Shown piece after piece: positions 57,699 through 64,000 of a DNA stretch of 64,000 nt. The notes beneath the pieces were generated by a model. It was not told the DNA's origin and searched no databases. It worked only from the letters and a program-made list of their open reading frames with translations. The stretch covers positions 61,853-125,852 of the forward strand of contig NZ_WNXZ01000009.1 in NCBI RefSeq assembly GCF_009733845.1, written 5' to 3'. Made by a program: the position numbers and the translations under genes. Origin of the DNA: Pseudactinotalea terrae (GTDB lineage: Bacteria; Actinomycetota; Actinomycetes; Actinomycetales; Beutenbergiaceae). The first letter of the stretch is position 1. Each line of letters opens with the position of its first letter.

Positions 57699-58358
57699 TC
57701 CACAGGTGCGCGCAGATGCGCCGTCGTCCACAGCACCCCTGCCGGTCCCGAGCGCGGGTGGGGTGGGGTTCGCGATGGTTCCGGGTGGAGGTGGTCGCAT
57801 GGCTGCGAAGGACAGGGTGGGTCGCACGGGGGAGGAGCTCGCGCGGAGCTGGCTGGAGCGCAATGGGATGGAGATCCTCGACGCGAACTGGCGGTGCCCG
57901 GTGGGTGAGCTCGACATCGTGGCGCTCGATGGCGACGAGCTCGCTTTCGTCGAGGTCAAGACGAGGACGTCGACGGCGTTCGGTCATCCGGCCGAGTCGA
58001 TCACCCGGGCGAAGCTCGCCCGGTTGCGGCGGTTGGCCGGCTCGTGGCTGGAGGCGCACGAGGTGCATGCCTCGGGGATGCGGATCGATGTGGTGGCGAT
58101 CCTGCAGCGCCGTGGGGAGCCGCCGTTGATCGAGCACGTGCCGGGGGTGGGGTGATGGGTCTGGGTCGCACCTTCGGGGTGTCGCTGGTCGGGCTCGAGG
58201 GCAACGTGGTGGAGGTGGAGGCACAGCTGGCGTCGGGGCTGCCGTCGTTCCGGATCGTGGGGCTGCCGGACACCTCGCTCGGCGAGGCACGTGAGCGGGT
58301 GCGGGCGGCGGTCTCCTCCTGCGGTCTGGCGTGGCCGATGCGCCGGGTCACCGTGGGT
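57699..58358 (+). repeat. Long direct repeat, copy 1 (yraN-comM 5' segment)
   Basis: 660 bp that recur, with no differences seen on reading, at 63341-64000 (offset 5642). It contains all of yraN, its upstream region and the first 204 bp of comM. Identity starts at TCCACAGG and ends at CACCGTGGGT. Confidence 0.9.
57799..58155 (+). CDS. yraN: YraN/UPF0102 family nuclease-like protein, copy 1
   Basis: 118 residues of the restriction-endonuclease-like fold: GRTGEELARSWLERNG, then the catalytic-type pattern GELDIVALDGDELAFVEVKTRT (E-x-D-(I/V)-V, E-V-K). Usually next to comM/dprA and suspected to process DNA. The ATG with GGTGGAGG upstream is chosen; an in-frame extension to 57616 crosses the repeats. 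An identical copy lies at 63441-63797. Confidence 0.88.
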   Translation: MAAKDRVGRTGEELARSWLERNGMEILDANWRCPVGELDIVALDGDELAFVEVKTRTSTAFGHPAESITRAKLARLRRLAGSWLEAHEVHASGMRIDVVAILQRRGEPPLIEHVPGVG

Positions 58359-58544
58359 ATTAACGTCTACGCCACGACACGCCGTGCACGCGACACGTGC
58401 TCGGCTGCTGCGCTCGCTCGCTCGCTCGCTCGCGCTGCTGCTCGCCGCCATGTCGTGCCCTGGGGGTGGACCCTCCCCCAGCTCCTCGCCGTCGGACCGG
58501 TCCGCATAGCGCGTGCCTTCGGCCGACACCTGAAACATCCCTAG
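58155..58544 (+). pseudogene. comM: Truncated comM (Mg-chelatase-like ATPase), copy 1
   Basis: The first 68 codons are the ComM/YifB N-terminal domain (GLPSFRIVGLPDTSLGEARERV; WPMRRVTVG). After VTVG the sequence switches at 58359 to unrelated codons (INVYATTRRARD...) and stops at 58544, whereas the family continues for about 430 more residues with AAA+ motifs. The break coincides exactly with the end of the long direct repeat, so this copy has been interrupted. Confidence 0.85.
58411..58481. repeat. CGCT tandem repeat and hairpin at the island's left edge
   Basis: Five CGCT tetranucleotides at 58411-58430, then a hairpin CTGGGGG (58460-58466) / CCCCCAG (58475-58481). The latter could terminate the minus-strand operon ending at 58541 or the truncated comM transcript. 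Confidence 0.55.
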
Positions 58545-59422
58545 GCGTCGGACGTGTCGGCGTCCTCTCCGGGCTGCGAGTTCGCCGTGGTAGGCGGTTC
58601 GTCGGCAGCCACTAGGTCGTGCCTGATTCCGGAGAGTGGCTCAACCGTTGCCGCCTCACTCCAGAGGCTCTCGATCTGCTCCGCCAGGGCAGCAGACGCC
58701 CTCTGGGGGAGCGGGACCACGACGCTGAGATGCCGCCCAACCCCCGTCAAGGAAGTTCCAAGTAGCGTCACCAAGCCGGCGGCATCAATCGCGCCGCGAT
58801 CGTGAAGTGCGTCGTCATCGCAGATACGAACTTCAATCTGCCGGTCCGGATTCGCAGCTAGGGCTGCGCCGAGGTAATGGGGTAACAGTTGTTGCTGCTC
58901 TTTGCGCTCGCGCCCCGGTCGCGCGGTCCGAAGCAATACGCGAGTGATCGACGTGGATGTAGCGAGCCAGTTGAGCATGTCGTGCTTGAAGAACGGATCG
59001 AAGAGCATGCCTTCGCGGGCGGCCGCCACCGCGGCAGTGACGGTCACGGTCGCCATCGGATCGTCTGGTGCGAGCACTGTGACGGTGTCCGGCTGTGCTT
59101 CGCTCCACTGATCTACAGTGTCGGGATCAGCGAGCAGTGCCCTGCCGTAACGCGTGATGACCAGTCCGCCCTTGAGGCGTTTCACCAGCCCGAGCTGCCA
59201 TAGGTAGTTCGACACTCCCTCGCCAGGCTCGGTCCTTACCCAGCGGCCCATGGAGCGGAAGTACTCGAGACTGTTCATGTCGACTTCGCGCGCTGCGCGG
59301 GGTGATGGAGTGCTGGCGAAGAGGTCTAGAAACTCCGCTGGCAGCCTCTCCCCACCGTTATTGATCTGTCGCAGGTAACGCAGGGCGCGTAGTACGTGGG
59401 TCTCGATCGGGCTGTCGTCCAT
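58541..59422 (-). CDS. Winged-helix plus PLD-like domain protein
   Basis: 293 residues, not a named family I can assign. N-terminal ~110 residues: winged-helix-like (HVLRALRYLRQINNGG; NYLWQLGLVKRLKGGLVITR). Middle and C-terminal part: MLFDPFFKHDMLNWLA, a long helical stretch, IEVRICDDDALHDRGAI, then VTLLGTSLTGVGRHLSVVV. The His-Asp-Arg followed by a Gly-Ser-Leu-x-Gly-x-Gly block is the pattern of PLD-like proteins that carry one degenerate HKD-type site. Last gene of the minus-strand operon 60428-58541, 53 bp after its neighbour. Less GC-rich than surrounding core genes by eye. Confidence 0.6.
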   Translation of the reverse strand: MDDSPIETHVLRALRYLRQINNGGERLPAEFLDLFASTPSPRAAREVDMNSLEYFRSMGRWVRTEPGEGVSNYLWQLGLVKRLKGGLVITRYGRALLADPDTVDQWSEAQPDTVTVLAPDDPMATVTVTAAVAAAREGMLFDPFFKHDMLNWLATSTSITRVLLRTARPGRERKEQQQLLPHYLGAALAANPDRQIEVRICDDDALHDRGAIDAAGLVTLLGTSLTGVGRHLSVVVPLPQRASAALAEQIESLWSEAATVEPLSGIRHDLVAADEPPTTANSQPGEDADTSDA

Positions 59423-59475
59423 CGCAGTATCCTGCCCGAGCGGGCGGCGTACCGCATCGGACGCTCCACTGCCGA

Positions 59476-60210
59476 TTACGGGTATCGCAACGCATCCTGG
59501 CGCCGTGGCGGATCACCAGCAGCCGGTGGATTCACTTCGTATCCTTGCTCCCGCAAGGCGCGAGCTGCGACGTCGGGTCCGTCGTACGCCGCGGCAGCGA
59601 TCTGTCCGAGCCGCCAAGCCTCACGGGAATCCGCCAACACCCGTTCCCAGCCATCTTCCCGGTCGATGCCGTACTCCTCGATCAGCATCTGGAGTACGTC
59701 CTCCAGGATTGGGCGGAACCTGTCTCCGCCCACCGGGAAGTGGATGTCGTCTTGGCGTGGCACAGCCCCACGATCGAACTCCTGCTTACGCCGTCGTGCG
59801 CGCCGGGACGCATCGCCCGCCTCGTACTGCAGTGCTCCCATGTCTCCCGTCGCGCTCTCGTGAATCTGGACATGTGCGGCGGGCAGCCGACGAAGGTGGT
59901 TTTCCGGCTCGTAGTCGTACCGGACAAGCGGTCGAGGGTTCTCACCGTAGAGCAGTCGAATCTTGGAGCGCCTGATGCGCAGATACTGCCGCGTGCTGTT
60001 CCATTCGCAGTAGTACACGGCCTCCAGTGTTAGCCAGGGCTGGCCGTCGCAGCAGAGCGAGAGGCCGCGGTCAGGTTGTTGCGACACCGTCAGGTTGCTA
60101 CGTACCTGCTGGACGCGAAACGGTGAGCATCCTTGGCCGAGTGCACCTTGCACGGTCGCCGTGAGCTCGGTCGCGAACCTCTGTGCCGCTTCCTCGAGAG
60201 TCGCGGTCAC
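59476..60210 (-). CDS. Hypothetical protein, partner of the PLD-like protein
   Basis: 244 residues, no domain recognised. The N-terminal half is beta-rich (NLTVSQQPDRGLSLCCDGQPWLT; YCEWNSTRQYLRIRRSKIRL). The C-terminal half is helical with HFPVGGDRFRPILEDVLQML and AAAAYDGPDVAARALREQGY. No signal or membrane segment. The GTG start overlaps the stop of the small upstream gene (GTGA). Its close linkage to a winged-helix/PLD protein suggests a joint function, unknown. Confidence 0.55.
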   Translation of the reverse strand: MTATLEEAAQRFATELTATVQGALGQGCSPFRVQQVRSNLTVSQQPDRGLSLCCDGQPWLTLEAVYYCEWNSTRQYLRIRRSKIRLLYGENPRPLVRYDYEPENHLRRLPAAHVQIHESATGDMGALQYEAGDASRRARRRKQEFDRGAVPRQDDIHFPVGGDRFRPILEDVLQMLIEEYGIDREDGWERVLADSREAWRLGQIAAAAYDGPDVAARALREQGYEVNPPAAGDPPRRQDALRYP

Positions 60211-60428
60211 GCGCCGGTGAGCAGGAAGGTCAACCTCTCGTACTCCAGCGCGAGTGCACGCGTGTCTGCGTCGAGCTCGTAGCGAGCAGCCCGGCCAAGC
60301 AGGTCGTCCGCTGACATCTGGACACTGTCGAGAATCTCAGCCCGCCGGGATTCTGCCTCAGATTCGGTGAGTCGTTCGATAGTGACCATGATCGTCCCTT
60401 CGTTGCCTGTGAACCGATACTCGTGCAT
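60207..60428 (-). CDS. Small acidic protein heading the three-gene operon
   Basis: 73 residues from the ATG at 60428: MHEYRFTGNEGTIMVTIERL, then a Glu-rich helix (ESEAESRRAEILDSVQMSAD) and DADTRALALEYERLTFLL. No known domain; size, charge and position before a larger unknown gene resemble an antitoxin or chaperone-like partner, but that is speculative. The start could instead be at the internal MVTIERL. Confidence 0.5.
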   Translation of the reverse strand: MHEYRFTGNEGTIMVTIERLTESEAESRRAEILDSVQMSADDLLGRAARYELDADTRALALEYERLTFLLTGA

Positions 60429-60599
60429 TCGTTCGGATCTCGTCAGCGTGTCGCACGGTGTGTCGCTCAGTTTCGTCGTGAGTGGATCTTCTCCCGTACC
60501 ACCGACATCGCTCCTGCGCCTCGATCGCTCCACGCATCGGCGCACATCTGTTCGACTAGGTGGGTGACGGGCGAGGGACGCAATTCAGACAAGGTGCCG

Positions 60600-60848
60600 A
60601 TGCACTCGCGAGCCATCTCGCTGCCGCCGTCGGCAATCGGGCAGCCCGTGCGGCCGCTCGAGCCACCCGTGCCGGTGCGCGTGTGGATCGTGCGCGCGCG
60701 CCACGGCTGGGTGCGGCTGGAAGGTGTCGCGACGGCGTACACACCAGTGGCCGGCCACGTGCGATACGTCGACGAGCACGGCGCTGAGGACGTCGCGTGG
60801 GTGTGGGCGGGCGCGCTCGAGCGACGTCGACGACCTTCAGGTCGCTAG
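60600..60848 (+). CDS. Small conserved-looking protein
   Basis: 82 residues: a Pro-rich N-terminus, then VPVRVWIVRARHGWVRLEGV and GHVRYVDEHGAEDVAWVWAG, an all-beta pattern also seen in short actinobacterial proteins. Function unknown. Divergent from the three-gene operon. The stop codon TAG is part of the -10 box of the next gene. Confidence 0.5.
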   Translation: MHSRAISLPPSAIGQPVRPLEPPVPVRVWIVRARHGWVRLEGVATAYTPVAGHVRYVDEHGAEDVAWVWAGALERRRRPSGR

Positions 60849-60851
60849 GGT
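60846..60851 (+). promoter_or_regulatory. -10 box of a leaderless DUF2510-gene transcript
   Basis: TAGGGT 6 nt before the ATG at 60858. Confidence 0.5.
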
Positions 60852-60857
60852 GCCGCC

Positions 60858-61436
60858 ATGGGGAGCGATGCAGCGAGCACGGCGAAGGCGGCGAGACGAG
60901 AGGCGGAGCGGTTAACCGCCACGGGGGATCCGTCTGAGGCACGCCGAGTCCTGGCCAACGCGATCCGGGATCTTCGCGAACTCAAGCGGCAGATCAACGA
61001 GCGGCAGCGAGAAATCCGAGCTGAGGCGAGTGCCGCGAGGCAGCGGAACTCCGGGTCTGGCCAGGTGGTTGGCGCGTTCATGGGCAGCAAGGCTCGTGGC
61101 GCGATGGCCCGGAGCCGCGCTGCTGCCGGGCGTGCGATCGCTGAGAAGCAAGCCAAGATGATGCGTCCGCTGGATGCGCAGAAGGCTGAGATCGACGGCC
61201 TGGTCGCCGATCTCGACCGGCAGCGCGCCAGGATCGCCGATGGTGCAGCGAGAGCAAAGGCGAAGCCCGCACCGGCGCAAGTCACTACATCGCCCCCCAG
61301 GACGCCGCCGCCGCCCCAAACTCCTCCGCAGTGGTCAGCCGATCCGATGGGACGACATCAGCATCGCTACTGGGACGGGTCACGGTGGACTGAGCATGTC
61401 TCTGACAACGGTGTTACGGCGATCGACCCCTTCTAG
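60858..61436 (+). CDS. DUF2510-domain protein with coiled coil
   Basis: 192 residues. An N-terminal helical/coiled-coil half (AKAARREAERLTATGDPSEA; ELKRQINERQREIRAEASAA), a Pro-rich linker, and a C-terminal DUF2510 motif (WSADPMGRHQHRYWDGSRWT). DUF2510 is a short actinobacterial envelope-associated motif of unknown role. No membrane helix here; the tiny membrane protein downstream (61462) could be a partner. Confidence 0.7.
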   Translation: MGSDAASTAKAARREAERLTATGDPSEARRVLANAIRDLRELKRQINERQREIRAEASAARQRNSGSGQVVGAFMGSKARGAMARSRAAAGRAIAEKQAKMMRPLDAQKAEIDGLVADLDRQRARIADGAARAKAKPAPAQVTTSPPRTPPPPQTPPQWSADPMGRHQHRYWDGSRWTEHVSDNGVTAIDPF

Positions 61437-61449
61437 TGCCGCTCAGGCT

Positions 61450-61455
61450 TACCAT
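61450..61455 (+). promoter_or_regulatory. -10 box of a leaderless small-ORF transcript
   Basis: TACCAT 6 nt before the ATG at 61462. Confidence 0.5.
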
Positions 61456-61461
61456 CCGGGC

Positions 61462-61581
61462 ATGGACGACAGAGACACCTGGTGGAGCCACCAGCGCCCC
61501 GCTGTGCGCAGCGTGCTCGGCCTTCTCCTGGTTGTCGTGATCGCTCTTGTGGCGATGGGGATCGTGCAGAGCACTGTCTAG
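61462..61581 (+). CDS. 39-residue single-helix membrane peptide
   Basis: MDDRDTWWSHQRPAVRSV then one helix (LGLLLVVVIALVAMGIV) and a short tail. The leaderless promoter and the clear transmembrane design support a real gene. Function unknown. Confidence 0.5.
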   Translation: MDDRDTWWSHQRPAVRSVLGLLLVVVIALVAMGIVQSTV

Positions 61582-61593
61582 TACGTGGCGGCT

Positions 61594-61827
61594 TCACCAC
61601 CACCCCTCTGCACGGCCGAGCGTGTCGAGGTCGACACTACGGCGTAGCCATTCGGGGTTGAACTCGCCGGTGACCAACGCGAGTCGGATCTCACGCTCGG
61701 CGTCGGGGCGGAGCTCGGCAGGGTGGGAGGCCGCCCACGCCGCTGCTGTCTCCTCGGTCAGCTGCGTGGCAGCGGAAGCAGCGTCTCGGGCAGGGCGGCT
61801 CGGCGTGCGCGTATCAGTACCCCTCAA
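61594..61827 (-). CDS. Small protein at the end of the phage-like block
   Basis: 77 residues; contains AAAWAASHPAELRPDAEREI and EFNPEWLRRSVDLDTLG, similar in style (W-A-x-x-H-P-A) to the preceding gene. Not recognised. It overlaps the upstream small gene by 14 bp. It may be a remnant. Confidence 0.4.
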   Translation of the reverse strand: MRGTDTRTPSRPARDAASAATQLTEETAAAWAASHPAELRPDAEREIRLALVTGEFNPEWLRRSVDLDTLGRAEGWW

Positions 61828-62041
61828 GTAACTCGGATTGGACGTCTGCCCACGCCTTGGCCGCGTTGGCAGGCACCGTCCTGTGGCCGGCGAGCTTCTG
61901 CTGCCACCACGCGAACACGATCTCCTCGGCCGCCACCCGCAACGGCCCGGCCGGGTGAGCGTCTGCCCACGCGAGCAGCGTCGGCAGCGTCAACGCCTCG
62001 ACCGGCTCGGGCAGATAGCGGAGCAGTGGCAGCGCGGTCAC
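61814..62041 (-). CDS. Small protein in the phage-like block
   Basis: 75 residues: LPLLRYLPEPVEALTLPTLL, AWADAHPAGPLRVAAEEI, VFAWWQQKLAGHRTVPANA. Helical, no known domain. The start overlaps the stop of the terminase-like gene, so translationally coupled. Function unknown. Confidence 0.45.
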   Translation of the reverse strand: MTALPLLRYLPEPVEALTLPTLLAWADAHPAGPLRVAAEEIVFAWWQQKLAGHRTVPANAAKAWADVQSELLEGY

Positions 62042-62405
62042 GATCCCACCGCCCCGCGGATGCCATAGCTGCCGCGGGCGCCGCCGCGGCGCGGTGGTTG
62101 GCTGAGGTCGCCCTCATCGCCGGACGGCAACCGCAGGCTCGCCGGCAGCCGGATGAGCGTGATGCCCTGCTGGCGCGCCTCCACGAACAACGGTTGCGCG
62201 ACCTGGTCACCGCGGGCGTTGGCGACAGTCAGTGACGCGTTCTGCGCCGCTTCGGCGAGTTGGTCGAGCCGGTCGGTCACCCGGCGCGCCTCGATGAGCA
62301 CCAGCCGCTCATGCTCGTCGAGCTCGTAGTCCGTGAGTACGGCCCGCCACAGCGCCGCCCTCCCGCCGCGAGCCCCTTGGGCGCGGCGGGTGCCCTGGTG
62401 GTCAT
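62038..62405 (-). pseudogene. Phage terminase small subunit-like (P27 type), frameshifted
   Basis: Two frames together give a P27-type pattern: MTTRAPAAPKGLAAGG in one frame, then ALWRAVLTDYELDEHERLVL, EARRVTDRLDQLAEAA and VAQPLFVEARQQGITLIRL in the next. One base is missing between them around 62353-62360. The ATG overlaps the stop of the preceding minus-strand frame (ATGA). Either a decayed prophage gene or a sequencing error. Confidence 0.6.
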
Positions 62406-63345
62406 GACGCTTCCGCCGGCGGCGCGGCGATGGACTCACGGTGCCGAACCCAGGCCGGCCATTCGGGGCGGCCGCTACCGGGCGGCAGCGCCGCGTTGAG
62501 GAAACGCTCTTCGGGCATGGTCCATCCCCGCGTGTAGTCCGTGGGCGAGAACGGCACCTCGTCGGCGCGCTCGGTGTAGTACAGCTCGGCGGAGATCGTC
62601 GATGGCAGACCCATGCGGGCATCCGCCCGCGCGGCCTCAAACATCTCAGCGCGGGCGCTGTAGGACGCCCCACGGGTGATCGCGGGACGTCCGAGATTGG
62701 CACCGGTGAGGCGGTCGCGATGGATCTCGAGCTCGTCGAGCGCGCGCTGCAGCGACTCCGGGAGCGACTGACCGACCGCTACCTCATCCTCGAGCCGTAC
62801 TCCCTGGGCTGCCTTGCGATTGCGCAGCGCCGCCGCGACGGTGACCATCGCTGAGATCTCGCGCTGGGCGGCCGCAACGGCCGTCACCGCCTTGTCGTGA
62901 CGCTCGGGGAGCTTGGACTCCTCGGTGTCGAGCCAGCTCGCCACGGCGGGTCCGTGGGCGGTCTCGTAGGCCGCGCGAGCCTTCCGGGCGACCGCGAGCT
63001 TGGCCTCCACGACGCCTGCGGCGAGGATCTTCGCTCGTCGAGCGATGGCAGCTTGCCGACCTTCGGCGCTTCGCCCTTGGCGACGGCTTCGGCGACTCGC
63101 CGGATCGCCGCCCGCTCGGCGTTCGCGTGGCCGCTGTCGACCGACATGGCATCGACGATCGCCTCGTCGACGTCGTCGACAGCGCTGAGCGCCGTGTGCG
63201 CGAGCTCCTGCAGCTCGGTGATAGGGCTGTCGGGGTCGTGCCACGACGCAACGAACCCACGGCCGTGGCGGCCAATTGGGTGGGAATCGTTGGGGGCCAA
63301 CCCCCGGGTGCCGGTGCGTGACGTGCGCACGGGCAGGTTGTCCAC
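62402..63345 (-). pseudogene. Frameshifted phage-block gene of unknown function
   Basis: One frame gives HPIGRHGRGFVASWHDPDS...AVAKGEAPKVGKLPSLDE; the next continues KILAAGVVEAKLAVARKARA...LPESLQRALDELEIHRDRL...ERADEVPFSPTDYTRGW to the stop. A single missing base near 63034-63036 would join them. Mostly helical, no recognised domain. Its 5' end meets the border of the long direct repeat at 63341, so the original start may be lost. Adjacent to the terminase-like gene, so probably phage-derived. Confidence 0.5.
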
Positions 63346-63440
63346 AGGTGCGCGCAGATGCGCCGTCGTCCACAGCACCCCTGCCGGTCCCGAGCGCGGG
63401 TGGGGTGGGGTTCGCGATGGTTCCGGGTGGAGGTGGTCGC

Positions 63441-63797
63441 ATGGCTGCGAAGGACAGGGTGGGTCGCACGGGGGAGGAGCTCGCGCGGAGCTGGCTGGAG
63501 CGCAATGGGATGGAGATCCTCGACGCGAACTGGCGGTGCCCGGTGGGTGAGCTCGACATCGTGGCGCTCGATGGCGACGAGCTCGCTTTCGTCGAGGTCA
63601 AGACGAGGACGTCGACGGCGTTCGGTCATCCGGCCGAGTCGATCACCCGGGCGAAGCTCGCCCGGTTGCGGCGGTTGGCCGGCTCGTGGCTGGAGGCGCA
63701 CGAGGTGCATGCCTCGGGGATGCGGATCGATGTGGTGGCGATCCTGCAGCGCCGTGGGGAGCCGCCGTTGATCGAGCACGTGCCGGGGGTGGGGTGA
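63441..63797 (+). CDS. yraN: YraN/UPF0102 family protein, copy 2
   Basis: Identical in protein sequence to the copy at 57799-58155, with the same upstream ribosome-binding site. Which copy is ancestral depends on whether the comM that follows is intact. Confidence 0.88.
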   Translation: MAAKDRVGRTGEELARSWLERNGMEILDANWRCPVGELDIVALDGDELAFVEVKTRTSTAFGHPAESITRAKLARLRRLAGSWLEAHEVHASGMRIDVVAILQRRGEPPLIEHVPGVG

Positions 63798-64000
63798 TGG
63801 GTCTGGGTCGCACCTTCGGGGTGTCGCTGGTCGGGCTCGAGGGCAACGTGGTGGAGGTGGAGGCACAGCTGGCGTCGGGGCTGCCGTCGTTCCGGATCGT
63901 GGGGCTGCCGGACACCTCGCTCGGCGAGGCACGTGAGCGGGTGCGGGCGGCGGTCTCCTCCTGCGGTCTGGCGTGGCCGATGCGCCGGGTCACCGTGGGT
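63797..64000 (+). CDS. comM: comM, copy 2, cut by the window end
   Basis: The first 68 codons of the ComM/YifB AAA+ protein, overlapping the yraN stop (TGATG). The remainder lies outside the window, so intactness cannot be judged. ComM helicase activity aids integration of transformed DNA in proteobacteria; its role in actinobacteria is not clear. Confidence 0.8.
   Translation, partial: MGLGRTFGVSLVGLEGNVVEVEAQLASGLPSFRIVGLPDTSLGEARERVRAAVSSCGLAWPMRRVTVG

Larger units (their letters stand above)
63341..64000 (+). repeat. Long direct repeat, copy 2 (reaches the window end)
   Basis: Matches 57699-58358 with no differences seen on reading. The identity runs to the last base of the window, which is also the last base before copy 1 departs from comM. 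Confidence 0.9.

Noticed and set aside
58411..58436. CGCT tandem repeat as a phase-variation tract
   Set aside because: It lies in a pseudogene tail with no intact downstream frame to switch.
58155..58544. An intact 129-residue protein
   Set aside because: The first 68 codons are ComM and the remainder is unrelated sequence after the repeat border; it is a truncated gene.
62038..62703. A 221-residue intact minus-strand protein
   Set aside because: Its N-terminal 90 residues are a shadow of the neighbouring frame; the real start is the ATG at 62405 in another frame, followed by a one-base deletion.

Overview
The window is GC-rich, densely coded actinobacterial DNA. Evidence: GTG/TTG starts are frequent, TANNNT boxes sit 6-7 nt before several start codons (leaderless genes), the PII protein has Tyr51, ileS carries an actinobacterial-style T-box, and rpsP-rimM-trmD-rplS-lepB-rnhB-DUF2469-yraN-comM has the usual actinobacterial order. 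Four CUT1 sugar importers without their own ATPase fit a soil- or plant-type Micrococcales. I would guess the neighbourhood of Ruania/Beutenbergia, at low confidence.

Layout. (1) 1-4.3 kb: a leucine/isovalerate-type catabolic run: biotin carboxylase subunit (5' end cut by the window), acyl-CoA dehydrogenase, MaoC hydratase, CitE-like lyase. (2) 4.4-11.7 kb: an orphan caspase-like protein, a tandem-DUF1990 protein with galE on the minus strand, then an SDR, an adenylate-forming ligase and a ketopantoate-reductase-like gene. (3) 11.9-20.0 kb: two CUT1 importers. The second is UgpB-like and in an apparent operon with a nucleotide pyrophosphatase/phosphodiesterase-family enzyme. (4) 20.2-25.1 kb: T-box, ileS, folC. 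(5) 25.2-39.2 kb: a carbohydrate block that separates folC from its usual neighbours DUF4233-ndk. It holds two more CUT1 importers, a cytosolic glycoside hydrolase, two LacI regulators, a DUF6585-like membrane protein and dhaKLM. (6) 39.3-46.6 kb: DUF4233, ndk, a DUF559-type pseudogene, smc, ftsY. (7) 46.6-50.1 kb: amt-glnK-glnD behind GlnR-like boxes; GlnD has no ACT domains. (8) 50.2-57.5 kb: ffh, rpsP, KH protein, rimM, a trmD-GNAT fusion, rplS, lepB, rnhB, DUF2469. (9) 57.7-64.0 kb: yraN and the 5' end of comM occur twice as an at least 660-bp direct repeat. Between the copies lie about 5.0 kb of accessory DNA: an unrecognised three-gene operon containing a winged-helix/PLD-like protein, several very small genes, and a decayed phage block with a terminase-small-subunit-like gene.

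How the parts work together. The importers feed cytosolic enzymes (glycoside hydrolase, phosphodiesterase, GalE, Dha kinase) under local LacI repressors. No CUT1 ATPase is present, so a shared MsiK/UgpC-type ATPase elsewhere is implied. The most unusual items are the comM-interrupting island with its long direct repeats, the 34-35 bp palindromes spaced by exactly 17 bp at two loci, the TrmD-GNAT fusion, the ACT-less GlnD, and the set of leaderless promoters. No rRNA, tRNA, CRISPR array, transposase or integrase was seen.
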